Below, piece by piece: positions 46,166 through 56,913 of a stretch of DNA of 64,000 bases. Under the pieces are notes generated by a model, which was not told where the DNA came from, did not search any database, and was given only the letters and a program-made list of their open reading frames with translations. Position numbers and translations under genes: made by a program. Origin of the DNA: Xylogone sp. PMI_703 (taxonomy: Eukaryota > Ascomycota > Leotiomycetes); assembly GCA_021399445.1 (NCBI GenBank), contig JAJTUQ010000005.1:5394001-5458000 (forward strand), in the 5' to 3' direction. Each line of letters opens with the position of its first letter. The stretch's first letter is position 1.

Positions 46166-46727
46166 TGCACTCTTAACTCCGGTGTCAATGTGAAGCCGCA
46201 ATACTCGACTCTAGTAATTCCGTTTATCTCCTCTGCATGCACTGAGAACGGCTGGAACGGAAAATCCATTCCAGGGACAATCCAAAAGGGTTCGAGGAGG
46301 TTGCTGAGATATAGAGTAGGAAACGGCCGTCCGGAGTTTCCGTTCGTCCCGATCCCTGCTCGTCTGTTGCTGACAAAGCATATCCGCCTCCTAATAACGT
46401 TAATCAAGCGTGTAGAGATCACGCACAGCAAGGTGATTACTCTTATGACAATAATAAGTCATCTAAGTTCTCTAGATCAACGCCAAAAGTGCTTCATTCC
46501 AAGAGTCTATCATCAAGCCGACGGATTTTCCGCTCATTAGCTGCCCTAAGCAAATTAAGCTTGAAACCTAGTCTGATCTCGCCCTAAGCAGTTACTATGG
46601 CAAATCACGCTCTTTATATATATCTTTCTTCTACTAAATACTTAGTGATATTCCTTAGGTCACTATTTTTTTCTCACTCTCGTTCACTTATTTTGAAAAA
46701 ACTTTTCTACTTTCTAGAATTGCCCCA
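46166..46727. promoter_or_regulatory. divergent promoter between regulator and efflux pump
   Basis: 562 bp between two start codons. CGG at 46332-46334 and CCG at 46340-46342 are spaced by 5 bp, a possible site for the adjacent zinc-cluster protein. The part nearest the pump is AT-rich with pyrimidine tracts. Confidence 0.35.
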
Positions 46728-48717
46728 ATGGCCTTTTTAAGCTTTACATCCAAGAAGGATGACAACAAAACGGAGGTACCTAACACAACTGGTGGTAATT
46801 CTACTCGGACCGCGTCTTTAGACGATTCTGAAAAAGTTTCAGCCAAACTTTCTTCGGAGGCTGACTCCCAAACAAAAAAGGAACAACAATTAACCAGTGA
46901 TGTAGCCGTCAGAGACACACAGGAGATTAGAAGTGCCAACAACACGATAGTCAATCAGGACAATGAGAAGGAAGGTACATCTGAAATTAAGAGAAGTGTA
47001 TCCGTCGAGAGCAAAATTATCTACCCTAGTGGTATGAAGTTGGGCATCATCACTATTGCACTTTCTCTTTCCGTCTTTCTCGTTGCTCTGGTTTGTAACC
47101 CTCTCCCTTTCTTTCACACCTCCGGACGACTTTGGACTTAAAGTACTGTGATAGGATAACACAATAATTGCCACGGCCATTCCCCGTATCACTGATCACT
47201 TCAAAGCCCTCGATGATGTAGGCTGGTATGGTTCGGCATACCTCCTATGTACCTGCTCATTCCAGTTGCTTTTCGGCAAATTTTACGCTTTCTGCTCAAT
47301 TAAATGGGTCTACCTAATTGCCATTGCAATATTCGAAATCGGCTCCTTGATCTGCGGTGTTGCACCATCCTCGACTGCCTTGATTGTTGGCCGCGCCGTT
47401 GCTGGACTTGGCTCTGCAGGGATCTTCTCAGGTGCTTTGATCATCATCGCCTATAGTGTCCCACTGGAAAAGCGTCCTATGTGTACTTGAAACCCTGTCG
47501 CTACAATGGATAATGTGCTGACATTATGTATACAGATACTGGAATTGTTGGAGCTACATATGGCATTGCGTCTGTTGCTGGGCCTTTGATGGGGGGTGCC
47601 TTCACTGATCATCTCTCCTGGTAAATTAACTCACAATCACTTGCTCTAGCTTAAAGTTGACTGTTCTAGGCGATGGTGCTTTTACATCAACTTACCAATC
47701 GGGGCCGTCACTTTCCTTGGAATCCTGCTATTCTTCCAGTCTCCAGATCGCAAAGAAACGTCTTCTCTTGATTGGAAATCTCGCCTCGTTCAATTTGACC
47801 CTTACGGAACAATAGTTTTCATTCCAGGAGTGATCTGTCTCCTTCTTGCTCTTCAGTGGGGAGGAAGCAAGTACTCATGGGGAGATGCTAGAATAATAGC
47901 CCTTTTTGTACTCTTTGGAGTCCTCATTTCCATCTTCGTTGGCGTCCAGATATGGAAAGGCGATAATGCAACGGTCCCGCCCCGTATCGTTAAACAGCGT
48001 TCTATAGCCGCAGCCTGCTGGTTTGCTTTTACTCTCGGGGGTTCCTTCTTCTGCCTCATGTACTACCTACCCATCTGGTTTCAGGCAGTCAAGGGCGCAT
48101 CTGCAACCAAGTCCGGGATCATGAACGTCCCCATGATTCTGTCTTTAACGGTAATGTCGCTCATCGCTGGTGGAAGCATTACTGCTCTTGGCTATTACGC
48201 ACCGGCGTTCTATGTATCGACAGTTCTGCAAGCTATAGGTGCAGGTCTACTCACAACTTTCCACGTCAATACTGGCCACTCACAATGGATAGGTTATCAA
48301 ATCATCTATGGCTTCGGCTGTGGTGCAGGTATGCAGCAACCCCTCCTCTGTGCACAAACGGTGTTACCAATGAGCGACGTTCCAGTTGGCACAGCGGTTG
48401 TTACATTTAGCCAGATACTCGGAGGGGCTCTATTCGTCTCCGTCGCGCAGAATGTGTTCCAGAACAGATTAATATCAGGCTTGGAAAGCACCATCCCCTC
48501 ACTCGACCCAAACCTTGTTCTGCAAGCGGGAGCTACGAGTTTGAAGAATACTATTCCTCAACAGTTTCTATCAAGCGTTCAAGTGGTCTATAGCAGTGCC
48601 TTGACCCAAACTTGGTATGTGTCTGTAGCCTTGTCATGCATGACCGTGTTTGGAGCCGTGTTTATTGAGTGGAGGAGCATTAAGGGGAAGAATCTCTCAG
48701 CTGGTGTAGCTGCATAG
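46728..48717 (+). CDS. MFS multidrug/toxin efflux pump, 14-TM (DHA2-type)
   Basis: Four exons (46728-47090, 47155-47482, 47536-47620, 47670-48717) give 607 residues. A 100-residue acidic, Ser/Lys-rich cytosolic N-terminus precedes TM1. DHA2 marks are [13 protein letters not shown] (motif D1) across the first intron, [20 protein letters not shown], the TM5 motif C region [19 protein letters not shown], and [15 protein letters not shown]9-TM14 lie in the last exon. The family exports toxins and drugs and often sits next to its own regulator, as here with the divergent Zn2Cys6 gene. No toxin biosynthesis gene is seen nearby, so general export is the safer call. Confidence 0.9.
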
Positions 48718-49089
48718 AATCTCCGAGACAATCAGGATTCATTAGGCTCGAGGCGTTCAGCTATTGAGTGGTACCCCGTAATGCGTTCAAGAGATTCCCA
48801 AAGGATGGTATATATTTTGCTACTTTTCGTCTCATCTTCATACTCATAAACATAGAACTAAAATATGCTTAAATAATTTGAGGAACTCCGATGTACCGGC
48901 TTCTTCAGCTACACCTACTCCTCCTAATGAGTAAATGCGAGTAAAAGTCTACTATATGTTTGTATAACGTCAAGCACAATTGGTTACTTTATTACCCAAG
49001 AATACCCAACACGAGGCTCTATGATTGTAGCCCATTTTTTATTGTCATTCCTACTCAACTAAAATCAACCCCATTAATCATTTTCAGCG
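48718..49089. other. intergenic, no gene seen
   Basis: 372 bp between the efflux pump and the NLR-like gene, AT-rich. No further feature is seen. Confidence 0.45.
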
Positions 49090-52000
49090 ATGCCTATAGC
49101 TAGGAGAATCATTTCACATTTCAGGCGTGGTAGATCACCTCGACCGGCATCTGAGGGTACGAGCAATGACACCCTTCAGGATACGCAGGTAGCGTTGCCT
49201 ATTGTACCATCCACATCATCTGAAGGCATTGTGGGGTCTTCTACGACGGGGACAGGCGCAGATATCCCTTCAAACGACAACCGGTTCGTGCGCAAGGACG
49301 GAGGATTACCATCACAGTACATTAATCGCCTTCTAGTACATCCGCATCTTCGACTTACAAATCAGCGACAACAAACCATAATGAGCATCCCCATATTCCA
49401 CAGCCTGCCGACATGAGGCTTCTTTCTCAGAGTACAACCTCTGCTAGGAGAGAACCTGCCCTCCAAATTGATCCTGGAAGTCTCTGGGACAGAGCCTACG
49501 ATAACATCAAACGCGGGGAACCAAAACTTCTTGAAGCATATGAAAAAGTGCTATCACTTTATGCGGATAGTTCTGGCGAGGTGGATACAATTGAGCAGAA
49601 TCAAACGAGGCAGACTCAAATGGAACACATCCTTAATAAGAGTGTAGACAAGACAAAGCGGTTCGCAAAGGTGGAAACGAATGTTGCTAGTGCAATAGAT
49701 ATTCTCTTCTCTGTCAAGAACGCCGTGGGTAGTGGTCTTCAAGCAGTGCCTATTGCTGCCGTGGCATGGTCTGGTATCTGCGTGGCATTAGAGGTAAGAT
49801 AGAAACTCCCGTTCGATCACTAGGCTTATGCCATTTCAGTTCTTGCAAAACCCTCTCGAGGAAAGGAAGGCAAACCGAGACGGTATTATTGAGGTCACTA
49901 AGAAGATGAAATGGTACTCAAGTTTGTCAAAGCTTCTCCTCGAGGAAGATATGAAGAATGGTGGCCAGTTCGCAGATCTACGCGTTCAGCTGCAAGAGCG
50001 GATCGTTGATCTTTATGAGGTGATTCTCAAGTATATAGTCCGGAGCGTCTGTAAAAGTAACCGAGGGGTTGTTACTAGGACTTTAAGAGACATCATCAAG
50101 CTCGACGATTGGAGTGGAAGCTAGATGAAGTTACCAAAGCTGAGAATATTCTCAAGACAGCTCTGGGCCAACATGGTGTTAGTCAGGCTAACTCTTTTCT
50201 TAAATTACTGGCTACTTTGCATCTTTCCCGAGCAGAAGGCGAAATAATGCAAACCTTATTTTTCACGGACATGACAGAGGAAATTGAGAAACTTCAAGAT
50301 CGAAAAGATCGCTTGCTTGTAAATTCATACAAGTGGATTCTTGATAACAAAGAGTTCAAAGATTTCACCGAGTGGAATGACAACAATTCAAATATCTTGT
50401 GGATCAAGGGCGACGCTGGAAAAGGGAAAACAATGCTCCTGATAGGTATTATAAACGAATTAACCGCGCGACAAGAAACTCACTTTGACAATTCCCACCT
50501 CTCATATTTCTTTTGCCAGAGCACCAATGAGAAATTCAATACAGCAACATCAATTTTAAGAGGATTGATATGGATGCTCCTTCATCAGGAGAGATCACTT
50601 ATCCACTATCTAAGTGGGTATAAGGACCGCGGAGCTGCTCTTTTCGAGTCCTCTACGGCATTTTACAGCTTAAAGAAAATTCTTCAAGATATACTCGATG
50701 ATACAGTTCTGGAAAAAGCATATTTGGTTATTGATGCCCTTGACGAGTGTAAAAGAGAAGAGCCAGGATTGAAACAACTTTTAAAGTTGATTTCCGAGAT
50801 ATCACAAAAAAATCACAAAGTCAAGTGGCTGGTGTCTAGCAGGAATGAGATGCATATTGAGAGAGTACTAGGGATGAATAGAGGTAAAAGCCATCTTTCT
50901 CTAGAGTTGAACGCTGAATCTGTTACAAATGCTGTCAAAATATATATCCAAGACAAGTTAAAAGGGCTGAAGGAGACGTACAAGACAAGATACGCTTACA
51001 GGGAGGAACCTGAGGTCAAAGAATCACTTCAAGGAGTGCTGGACACAGTTTCCATGGAGCTTTACAAAAAAGCTAATGGAACCTTTCTATGGGTAGCTCT
51101 TGTCTTCCAGCAGATCAACGAAACTAACTGCGGGGCTGACGAACTGCTTAATCTTATTACCAAGATTCCTTCCAGCTTATATGGGATGTACGAGCAGATG
51201 ATGGAACGAATTATCGTTCATGGAAACAATTCAGAAAAGTGCAAGAGAGTACTTTTAACCGTTGTTAATGCTTATCGCCCACTTAACTTGTCTGAGTTAT
51301 TAGTGCTTGCGGAAGTACCACCCCTGACTGATATTATAGAAATCATAAAACTCTGTGGTATCCTTACGATCGGTGAACATGATAAGACGATTTATTTTGT
51401 TCATCAATCAGCGAAAGACTACCTTGTGGGATACAAAAAATCAAAGGTCTTACTTGATATGTTTCCTAGTGGATACGAAGAAGGACATCAAATAATAATT
51501 ACGCAGTCACTCAAATATATGAGACAGAACCTCCGGCGAAACATGCATAACCTGAAGTATCCAGGTTCTCCTATCACGGAAGTTGAAGCACTACCTAGCG
51601 ATCCGCTTGCATCAATTAGATACTCTTGTCTTTATTGGACTGATCATATTTGTGAGACGAAAAATGCACGGTGAAACAAACATCTACGACAAGTCGGAAA
51701 TTGATACCTTCCTGAAGGAGCACTTTCTCCACTGGCTAGAAGCTCTTGTCTTGATGAAAACTATTTCGAGTACCGCTCTTGCAGTGGATAAACTCATCGA
51801 GCTACTTAAGGTTCGTTCATTCTAGAGAAGAGTTGATATTCGGATATTAACTAGCATAGGGAATCTCATCAGAGTCTCAACTTTTGCCTCTGCTTGAAGA
51901 CATGCACCGGTTTATTTTGTTCAGCATGAATAGCATCGAGAACACTCCTTTACGGTTATATTCATCGGCACTATTGTTTAGTCCAACTGGTAGTTTAACC

Positions 52001-54143
52001 CGACAACTTTTCACACACGAAATGCCGGATTGGATCGTTACTAGGCCAGCTGTAGACGCGGGGTGGGGACCCAGTATAACAATTCTTTACGGCCATAATG
52101 GCATTATCGACTCAGTAGCCTTTTCTCATGATGCTACCAGAATAATATCAAACTCCAAAAACATGATTAAACTCTGGGATGCCAAGAACGGCACTTGCAT
52201 ACAAACTTTCCAAGGAAATGAAGCACAGTTTGTTCCAAACGCATCTTCCCTTGATAATACGCAAATAATATTGGGATCCTATGGCAAAAATATTAAGATA
52301 TGGGATGCCAAAGATGGTGCTTGCATAAAAACACCCGAAGGCCATAGTGACGATATTTGCTCGATTGCCATTTCGCATGATTCTACTAGAGTAGTATCAG
52401 GATCTCGAGATCGAACAATCAAGATCTGGGATATTCAAGAGGGTATCTGCATACGAACACTATCCGGCCATAAAGGTTCTATCAGTCAGGTAGCATTTTC
52501 ACATAATTCCTCTCAAATAGCATCAGCATCTAAAGATAAAACGATCAAGATCTGGGATTCCAGTAATGGCAGTTGCATAAAGACATTTGAAGCCCGCGAA
52601 GAGGACACTGAATTGATAGTATTTGATTCCTGCAAACTAATATCAACAAGCCTCTATGGCAAAATCAGAATTTGGGACATCGAAAATGGCATTTGGAAAG
52701 CACTGGAACATAGTGATGCGTTAGCTCTTTCGTATGATTCTACTAGAATAGTATCAGGATATGAAGATCTACCAATCAAGATCTGGGATACCCAAGATGG
52801 TACTTGCATACGAACGCTCTCCGGGCATGGGAATCTTATCAAATCGCTAGCATTTTCACGAGATGCTACCCGAATAGTGGCAGGATACGAAGGCGGTACT
52901 ATTAAAATCTGGAATGCAACCGACGGGGCTTGTATACAAACACTTCAGAACAATTCAGGCGGGGTCTTTTGTGTCGCATTTTCATATGATGGCACGCGGA
53001 TAATATCCGGATCGGAGAATGGAAAAGCCCAAATCTGGAGCGTCGACCAGAATCTCCCCACACAAGCGCATCAAGTCCACAAGGGTGAGGTTCGATGCAT
53101 CGCTCTCTCCCATGATAGCAAGTGGGCAGCATCCGGATCTTATGACAAGACAACAATCAAGATCCGGGATACCGCCAGCGGCACTTGTATACGCACGCTT
53201 GAAAATGAGGCGGCAGTCTATCAATTGGCGTTTTCCCACGACGATACCAGGATGATCTCACGATCTGGGGAGACAGTCCGGATCTGGGATGTCAGCAGTG
53301 GTGTTTGCATGCACACGTTGAGGTCTCCAGACAATCACTCTTTCGACAGCGCTGCTCTCTCGCATGACAGCATGCAGGTAGCATTGGTGAGTGTACCAAC
53401 CGATTACGACCATTACTCCAACAGAGGTGAGTATTACCATGGAGAGTTTCCAATCGAGATTTGGGATGTGAACAATAATGAGTCCCGTATTCAGGCGCTG
53501 AAAGGTCATACACGGCGGATCTGGCCGATTGTATATTCGCGCGACGGCAAGCGATTAGTATCGAGTTATTCCGACAGAACAATGAAGATTTGGGATCTTG
53601 GCAGCGGCGTCTGTGCGCAGACAATTAATGTCGATTCGTGGTGTAGTTCAGTTAACTCTCTCCTCCGATGATACGAGGGCCGCGGGGGCTGGCAGCTTCA
53701 AGATTCGCATCTGGGACGCAAGTAGCGGCACACTCCTCCATACTTTTGAGATGCATCGCTATATTAATACCCTGGCGTTCGACACGACCAATTCAAAGCT
53801 CATCACTAATCAAGGCACCATTTGGAATGTTTCGTCCAATCTCGAGGTAGGAGATAACCACGTAGCAACTTCAACAGAGCCTCAGTACTGCAACTATGGG
53901 CTGAGCATCGATAAGACATGGATTACATGGAATGGTAAAAACGTCCTGTGGCTACCGGAAGAGTACCGTTTGGAGGATATTGATGACACGTCTACTTTTA
54001 CAACAGAGGCCGTTGCCATGGGCTATGGATCTGGTCGGGTTGTCAGAAACAGTTCTCTCCAGACCACTTTCCTTATGATACCACTAATCTCTCTAAATTT
54101 TAAATGTATAAAACAAAAACAGTCTTGTATTAGACGTGTTTAA
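49090..54143 (+). pseudogene. NLR-like STAND gene (NWD N-terminus, NACHT, 14 WD40 units) with three frameshifts
   Basis: Starting at 49090, a Ser/Thr-rich leader is joined through a 53-nt intron (49284-49336) to an NACHT_N/NWD-type domain (LWDRAYDNIKR, AVAWSGICVALE). A second intron follows (49794-49839). A frame change at about 50113-50118 leads into the NACHT NTPase: Walker A GDAGKGKT (about 50410) and Walker B YLVIDALDEC. The second change is at the A5 run near 51660, where one extra A accounts for the shift. A third intron (51811-51859) precedes the WD40 region, and a third change falls near 53645. The last WD unit has lost its normal tail, although WLPEEYR and GYGSGRV near the end match the family. 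Such genes control non-self recognition and cell death in ascomycetes. Good splice sites and domains with few breaks suggest recent inactivation or sequence errors. Confidence 0.8.
52085..53840 (+). repeat. WD40 repeat array, about 14 units
   Basis: Units of about 40-46 codons, each ending in IKIWD or a variant, can be counted to 14, which would make two seven-bladed propellers. Short DNA stretches such as ATCAAGATCTGGGAT recur among units 3, 4 and 6, but most units differ clearly. The array is therefore not freshly homogenised as in the most variable HNWD genes. Units 5, 8 and 11 have diverged most (insertion or loss of the GH dipeptide). Confidence 0.75.
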
Positions 54144-54916
54144 GTCGTCTGAGCTTATAAATCATAACCTATATCATAAGTCCTGATTCAGAGCACACTG
54201 AGCCAAGATAGCTAGCTCAAGACGATGGAGTTCTTTTGATTAAATAGCTACAGAACATCTTAGACCTGGTCGTGCCAACAAAAACAGAAATATAGCCAGT
54301 TGTTGAAACAACAAATTATAAAATCAAGCGTGAAAGATGTTGAGCAAGTTATCAAATCGTGTAAGAATTATGTTACGAGTTGACCAAGTTCATAAAGATG
54401 ATTATGATTATGAGTATGGTTAGCTGAGGTGAATTTCGAGTTTCGGTCAAACTGGTAGTCAAATTGAGAGCGAGATTGGCCTGTAGGCTGGCACATAAAA
54501 TACCGTCAAATCCGGATATAGAACATTGCTTTTAAAGTTACTAAAGCTAATATAAAGTGTCTCATTGCACTTAAAATCCTTTCTTGTTTTCTGAGAAGAC
54601 GTGCTTTAGGTCTCATTCACAGAAAGTGTCCATATTACTAATAATGGTCCTGACATACTATTGAGGGCTGATAATATCTAAAATTTAATCCAATAAAACC
54701 ACAAGGCGGGAATCATCGGTCTTTTACAACAGGGAAGCTTCGATTACATTTTGTAGAATACCGCACTGATGAGGGTCAGCGCGACAATTAACCTCGGCGT
54801 GTCGGCTCAGCGCGGCTGCTGCTGGGTGTTACAGTACTATTTACTCGGTGATTACTATACCGTGGCGGGACTCGATCAGTAAGGTAGATAAATACATCGG
54901 TACAGCGTAGAATACG
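54144..54916. other. intergenic, no gene seen
   Basis: 773 bp between the NLR-like gene and the nitronate monooxygenase. AT-rich on the left, more GC-rich from 54780 towards the start codon. No gene is seen. Confidence 0.45.
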
Positions 54917-56099
54917 ATGTTTGGGAGTATTTGGCTTGGTCGTAGATTTCCGCGTCCAATTTATTTTTCTCTTTCAAGAAAGTACAGTACCAGTGGGAAA
55001 ATGGCCTTCGATACAGCGCTCACCAGGAAATTGGGCATCCGAGTACCTGTGGTTCAAGGTGGTCTCCAGTGGGTAGCATACGCCGAACTGGCAGCGGCGG
55101 TCAGCAATGCTGGTGGTCTGGGAATCATCAACGGGCTCAACCAACCAGACGCCGAACATCTACGTCAAGAGATTCGGAAGACGCGATCGCTGACAAAATA
55201 TCCATTTGGCGTCAATGTGACACTCCTTCCAGCGCTCAATCCACCCGACTACCCGTCCATTGTGAAGACCATCATCGAAGAGGGTGTCAAGATCGTAGAG
55301 ACGGCCGGTAATAGCCCAGGCCCGGTCATCAAGGCGCTGAAGGACGCAGGCATCACGGTGATCCATAAAGCGACGACCGTCCGACATGCGAAAGCCGCGA
55401 TCCGCATGGGCGTCGACATCCTATCGATAGACGGATTCGAGTGCGCCGGACACGTAGGAGAATCAGACATTGCGTCTCTGATCCTGCTGGGACGCGCGCG
55501 TCAAGAGCTGGGTGATACGCCGTTCATTGCGTCGGGCGGGTTCGCAGATGGCTACGGGCTGATGGCAGCGCTGAGCCTGGGAGCGGCGGGCATGAATATG
55601 GGCACGCGGTTCATGTGTACGGTGGAAGCCCCGATCCACATCAACGTCAAGCAGGCGATCGTGGATGCGGACGAGCACCAGACGACGCTGATTCTGCGGC
55701 GGTGGAAGAACACCAGTCGCATGTTTTCCAACCAGATGACTGCCAAGGCTGTTGATATCGAGAAGACGAGCGAGAAGGGCGAGTTTGCTGAGATTGCTCC
55801 CGTGGTGAGCGGAGCGCGAGGGAAGGAGGTGCTCCTGGGTGGCGATATCCAACACGGGGTAAGTCTCTTATATTGTTCATGTCCACCTGCTACAGTATTA
55901 TCTTCTCTCTATAAATGACAAACTACTTACCAGCTTCATAATGATCTAGGTTTGGTACGCTGGCCAAGTGATGGGCCTGATCCACGACATTCCCACCTGC
56001 GCGGAGTTAATGGCACGCATTGAGCGCGAGGCAGCAGAGGTGCTTGCCCGTCTAGGAAGGTCGGTAAATGGACCCTCTGGATCTGGAAGCAAGCTGTGA
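54917..56099 (+). CDS. nitronate monooxygenase (2-nitropropane dioxygenase family) with presequence and SKL end
   Basis: Two exons (54917-55858, 55950-56099) give 363 residues. The TIM-barrel FMN enzyme starts near residue 31 with LGIRVPVVQGGLQW. Other marks are AAAVSNAGGLGIINGL, KYPFGVNVTL, ECAGHVGE with the conserved His, IASGGFADGYGL and LGAAGMNMGTRF, as in class I nitronate monooxygenases that oxidise toxic propionate-3-nitronate and alkyl nitronates. Residues 1-29 (MFGSIWLGRRFPRPIY...) are rich in Arg/Ser with no acidic residue, like a mitochondrial presequence. The last three residues are SKL, a classical peroxisomal signal. Use of the second ATG (residue 29) would drop the presequence and give a peroxisomal form. 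Codon use is more GC-rich than in neighbouring genes. Confidence 0.9.
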
Positions 56100-56913
56100 G
56101 ATGGATGATGATTATTGGCTTCGTTGATTTTGTTGGCTTCACTGGTTTCATTAGCTTTATCGGATTACTAAAGATTATTAGACCCAGCTTAGAGGAAATG
56201 TAACGCCATCACAATGCCCTTGATTCATTCTCGCAGAAAGTCCCTTCTGAGCCAGCCCCGGGGAACCTGATAAGCTTAGGAAGCTTCGTACTACTGTACT
56301 CTTGAGTTAACCTAATTGAGTCCCAGCAATGCTTAATGGCCATCCATCAACCTGGGCCCCTTGGCCGAACCACTGGTGCGGGTTAATTATATTCTGAGGT
56401 CTCTTAACCTAGTTCAGTCCCGGTAAACGCACACCATGATAGTGAGACTCCACTACATGACCGCCTCTTCCGTCTGCGCGTTCTCTCCTGCCTGATGGAA
56501 TCTCCCTTCCGTCTCAACCTGCTTCTTACGTACAGCACTAGCACACGCGGATCTGGTAGCCTTAACGGAGTTGACGCCCTTGATTCCAGTACGGTGTTCG
56601 CGATGGTTAAGCCGAAGCCCTCGCCGTCCTCTCACAGGACCCCTAGTGACCCCTACCGTCATTACCTTATCCCCATCTCCTCTCCAATATCTACCGTCTG
56701 ACTCACGCCGGGCCCAGAGCGTCCAGAATGGCGGAGCAAGGGCTCTTGTACCCTGACCCGCCGCCACCCCATCCCCGTGATAAGGCATCCATCCTGCTGC
56801 ATGCGCCAGTGCTATTTCTCCTGCGATAAAAATACGACGAACCAGCCTGGGCAGCATTGAAGCATTGAAGCATTGGAGCATTGGCAGCAATCGCCTCACG
56901 TTCAATTGCCAGC
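56100..56913. other. intergenic, upstream of the ABC transporter
   Basis: 814 bp. A minus-strand frame of 150 codons (56453-56905) and plus-strand frames at 56495-56756 have no motif. The stretch is GC-rich and lacks family likeness, so I take it as promoter or leader sequence. Confidence 0.45.

Noticed and set aside
15843..48717. Secondary-metabolite cluster of PKS, NRPS or terpene type
   Set aside because: No core synthase, acyl carrier domain or terpene cyclase motif is present anywhere in the block.
50100..53660. Programmed ribosomal frameshifting in the NLR-like gene
   Set aside because: Three changes without slippery heptamers or clear downstream structures make indels or sequence errors far more likely.
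56453..56905. 150-codon minus-strand frame upstream of the ABC transporter
   Set aside because: No family likeness or conserved blocks; GC-rich spacer easily gives long chance frames.
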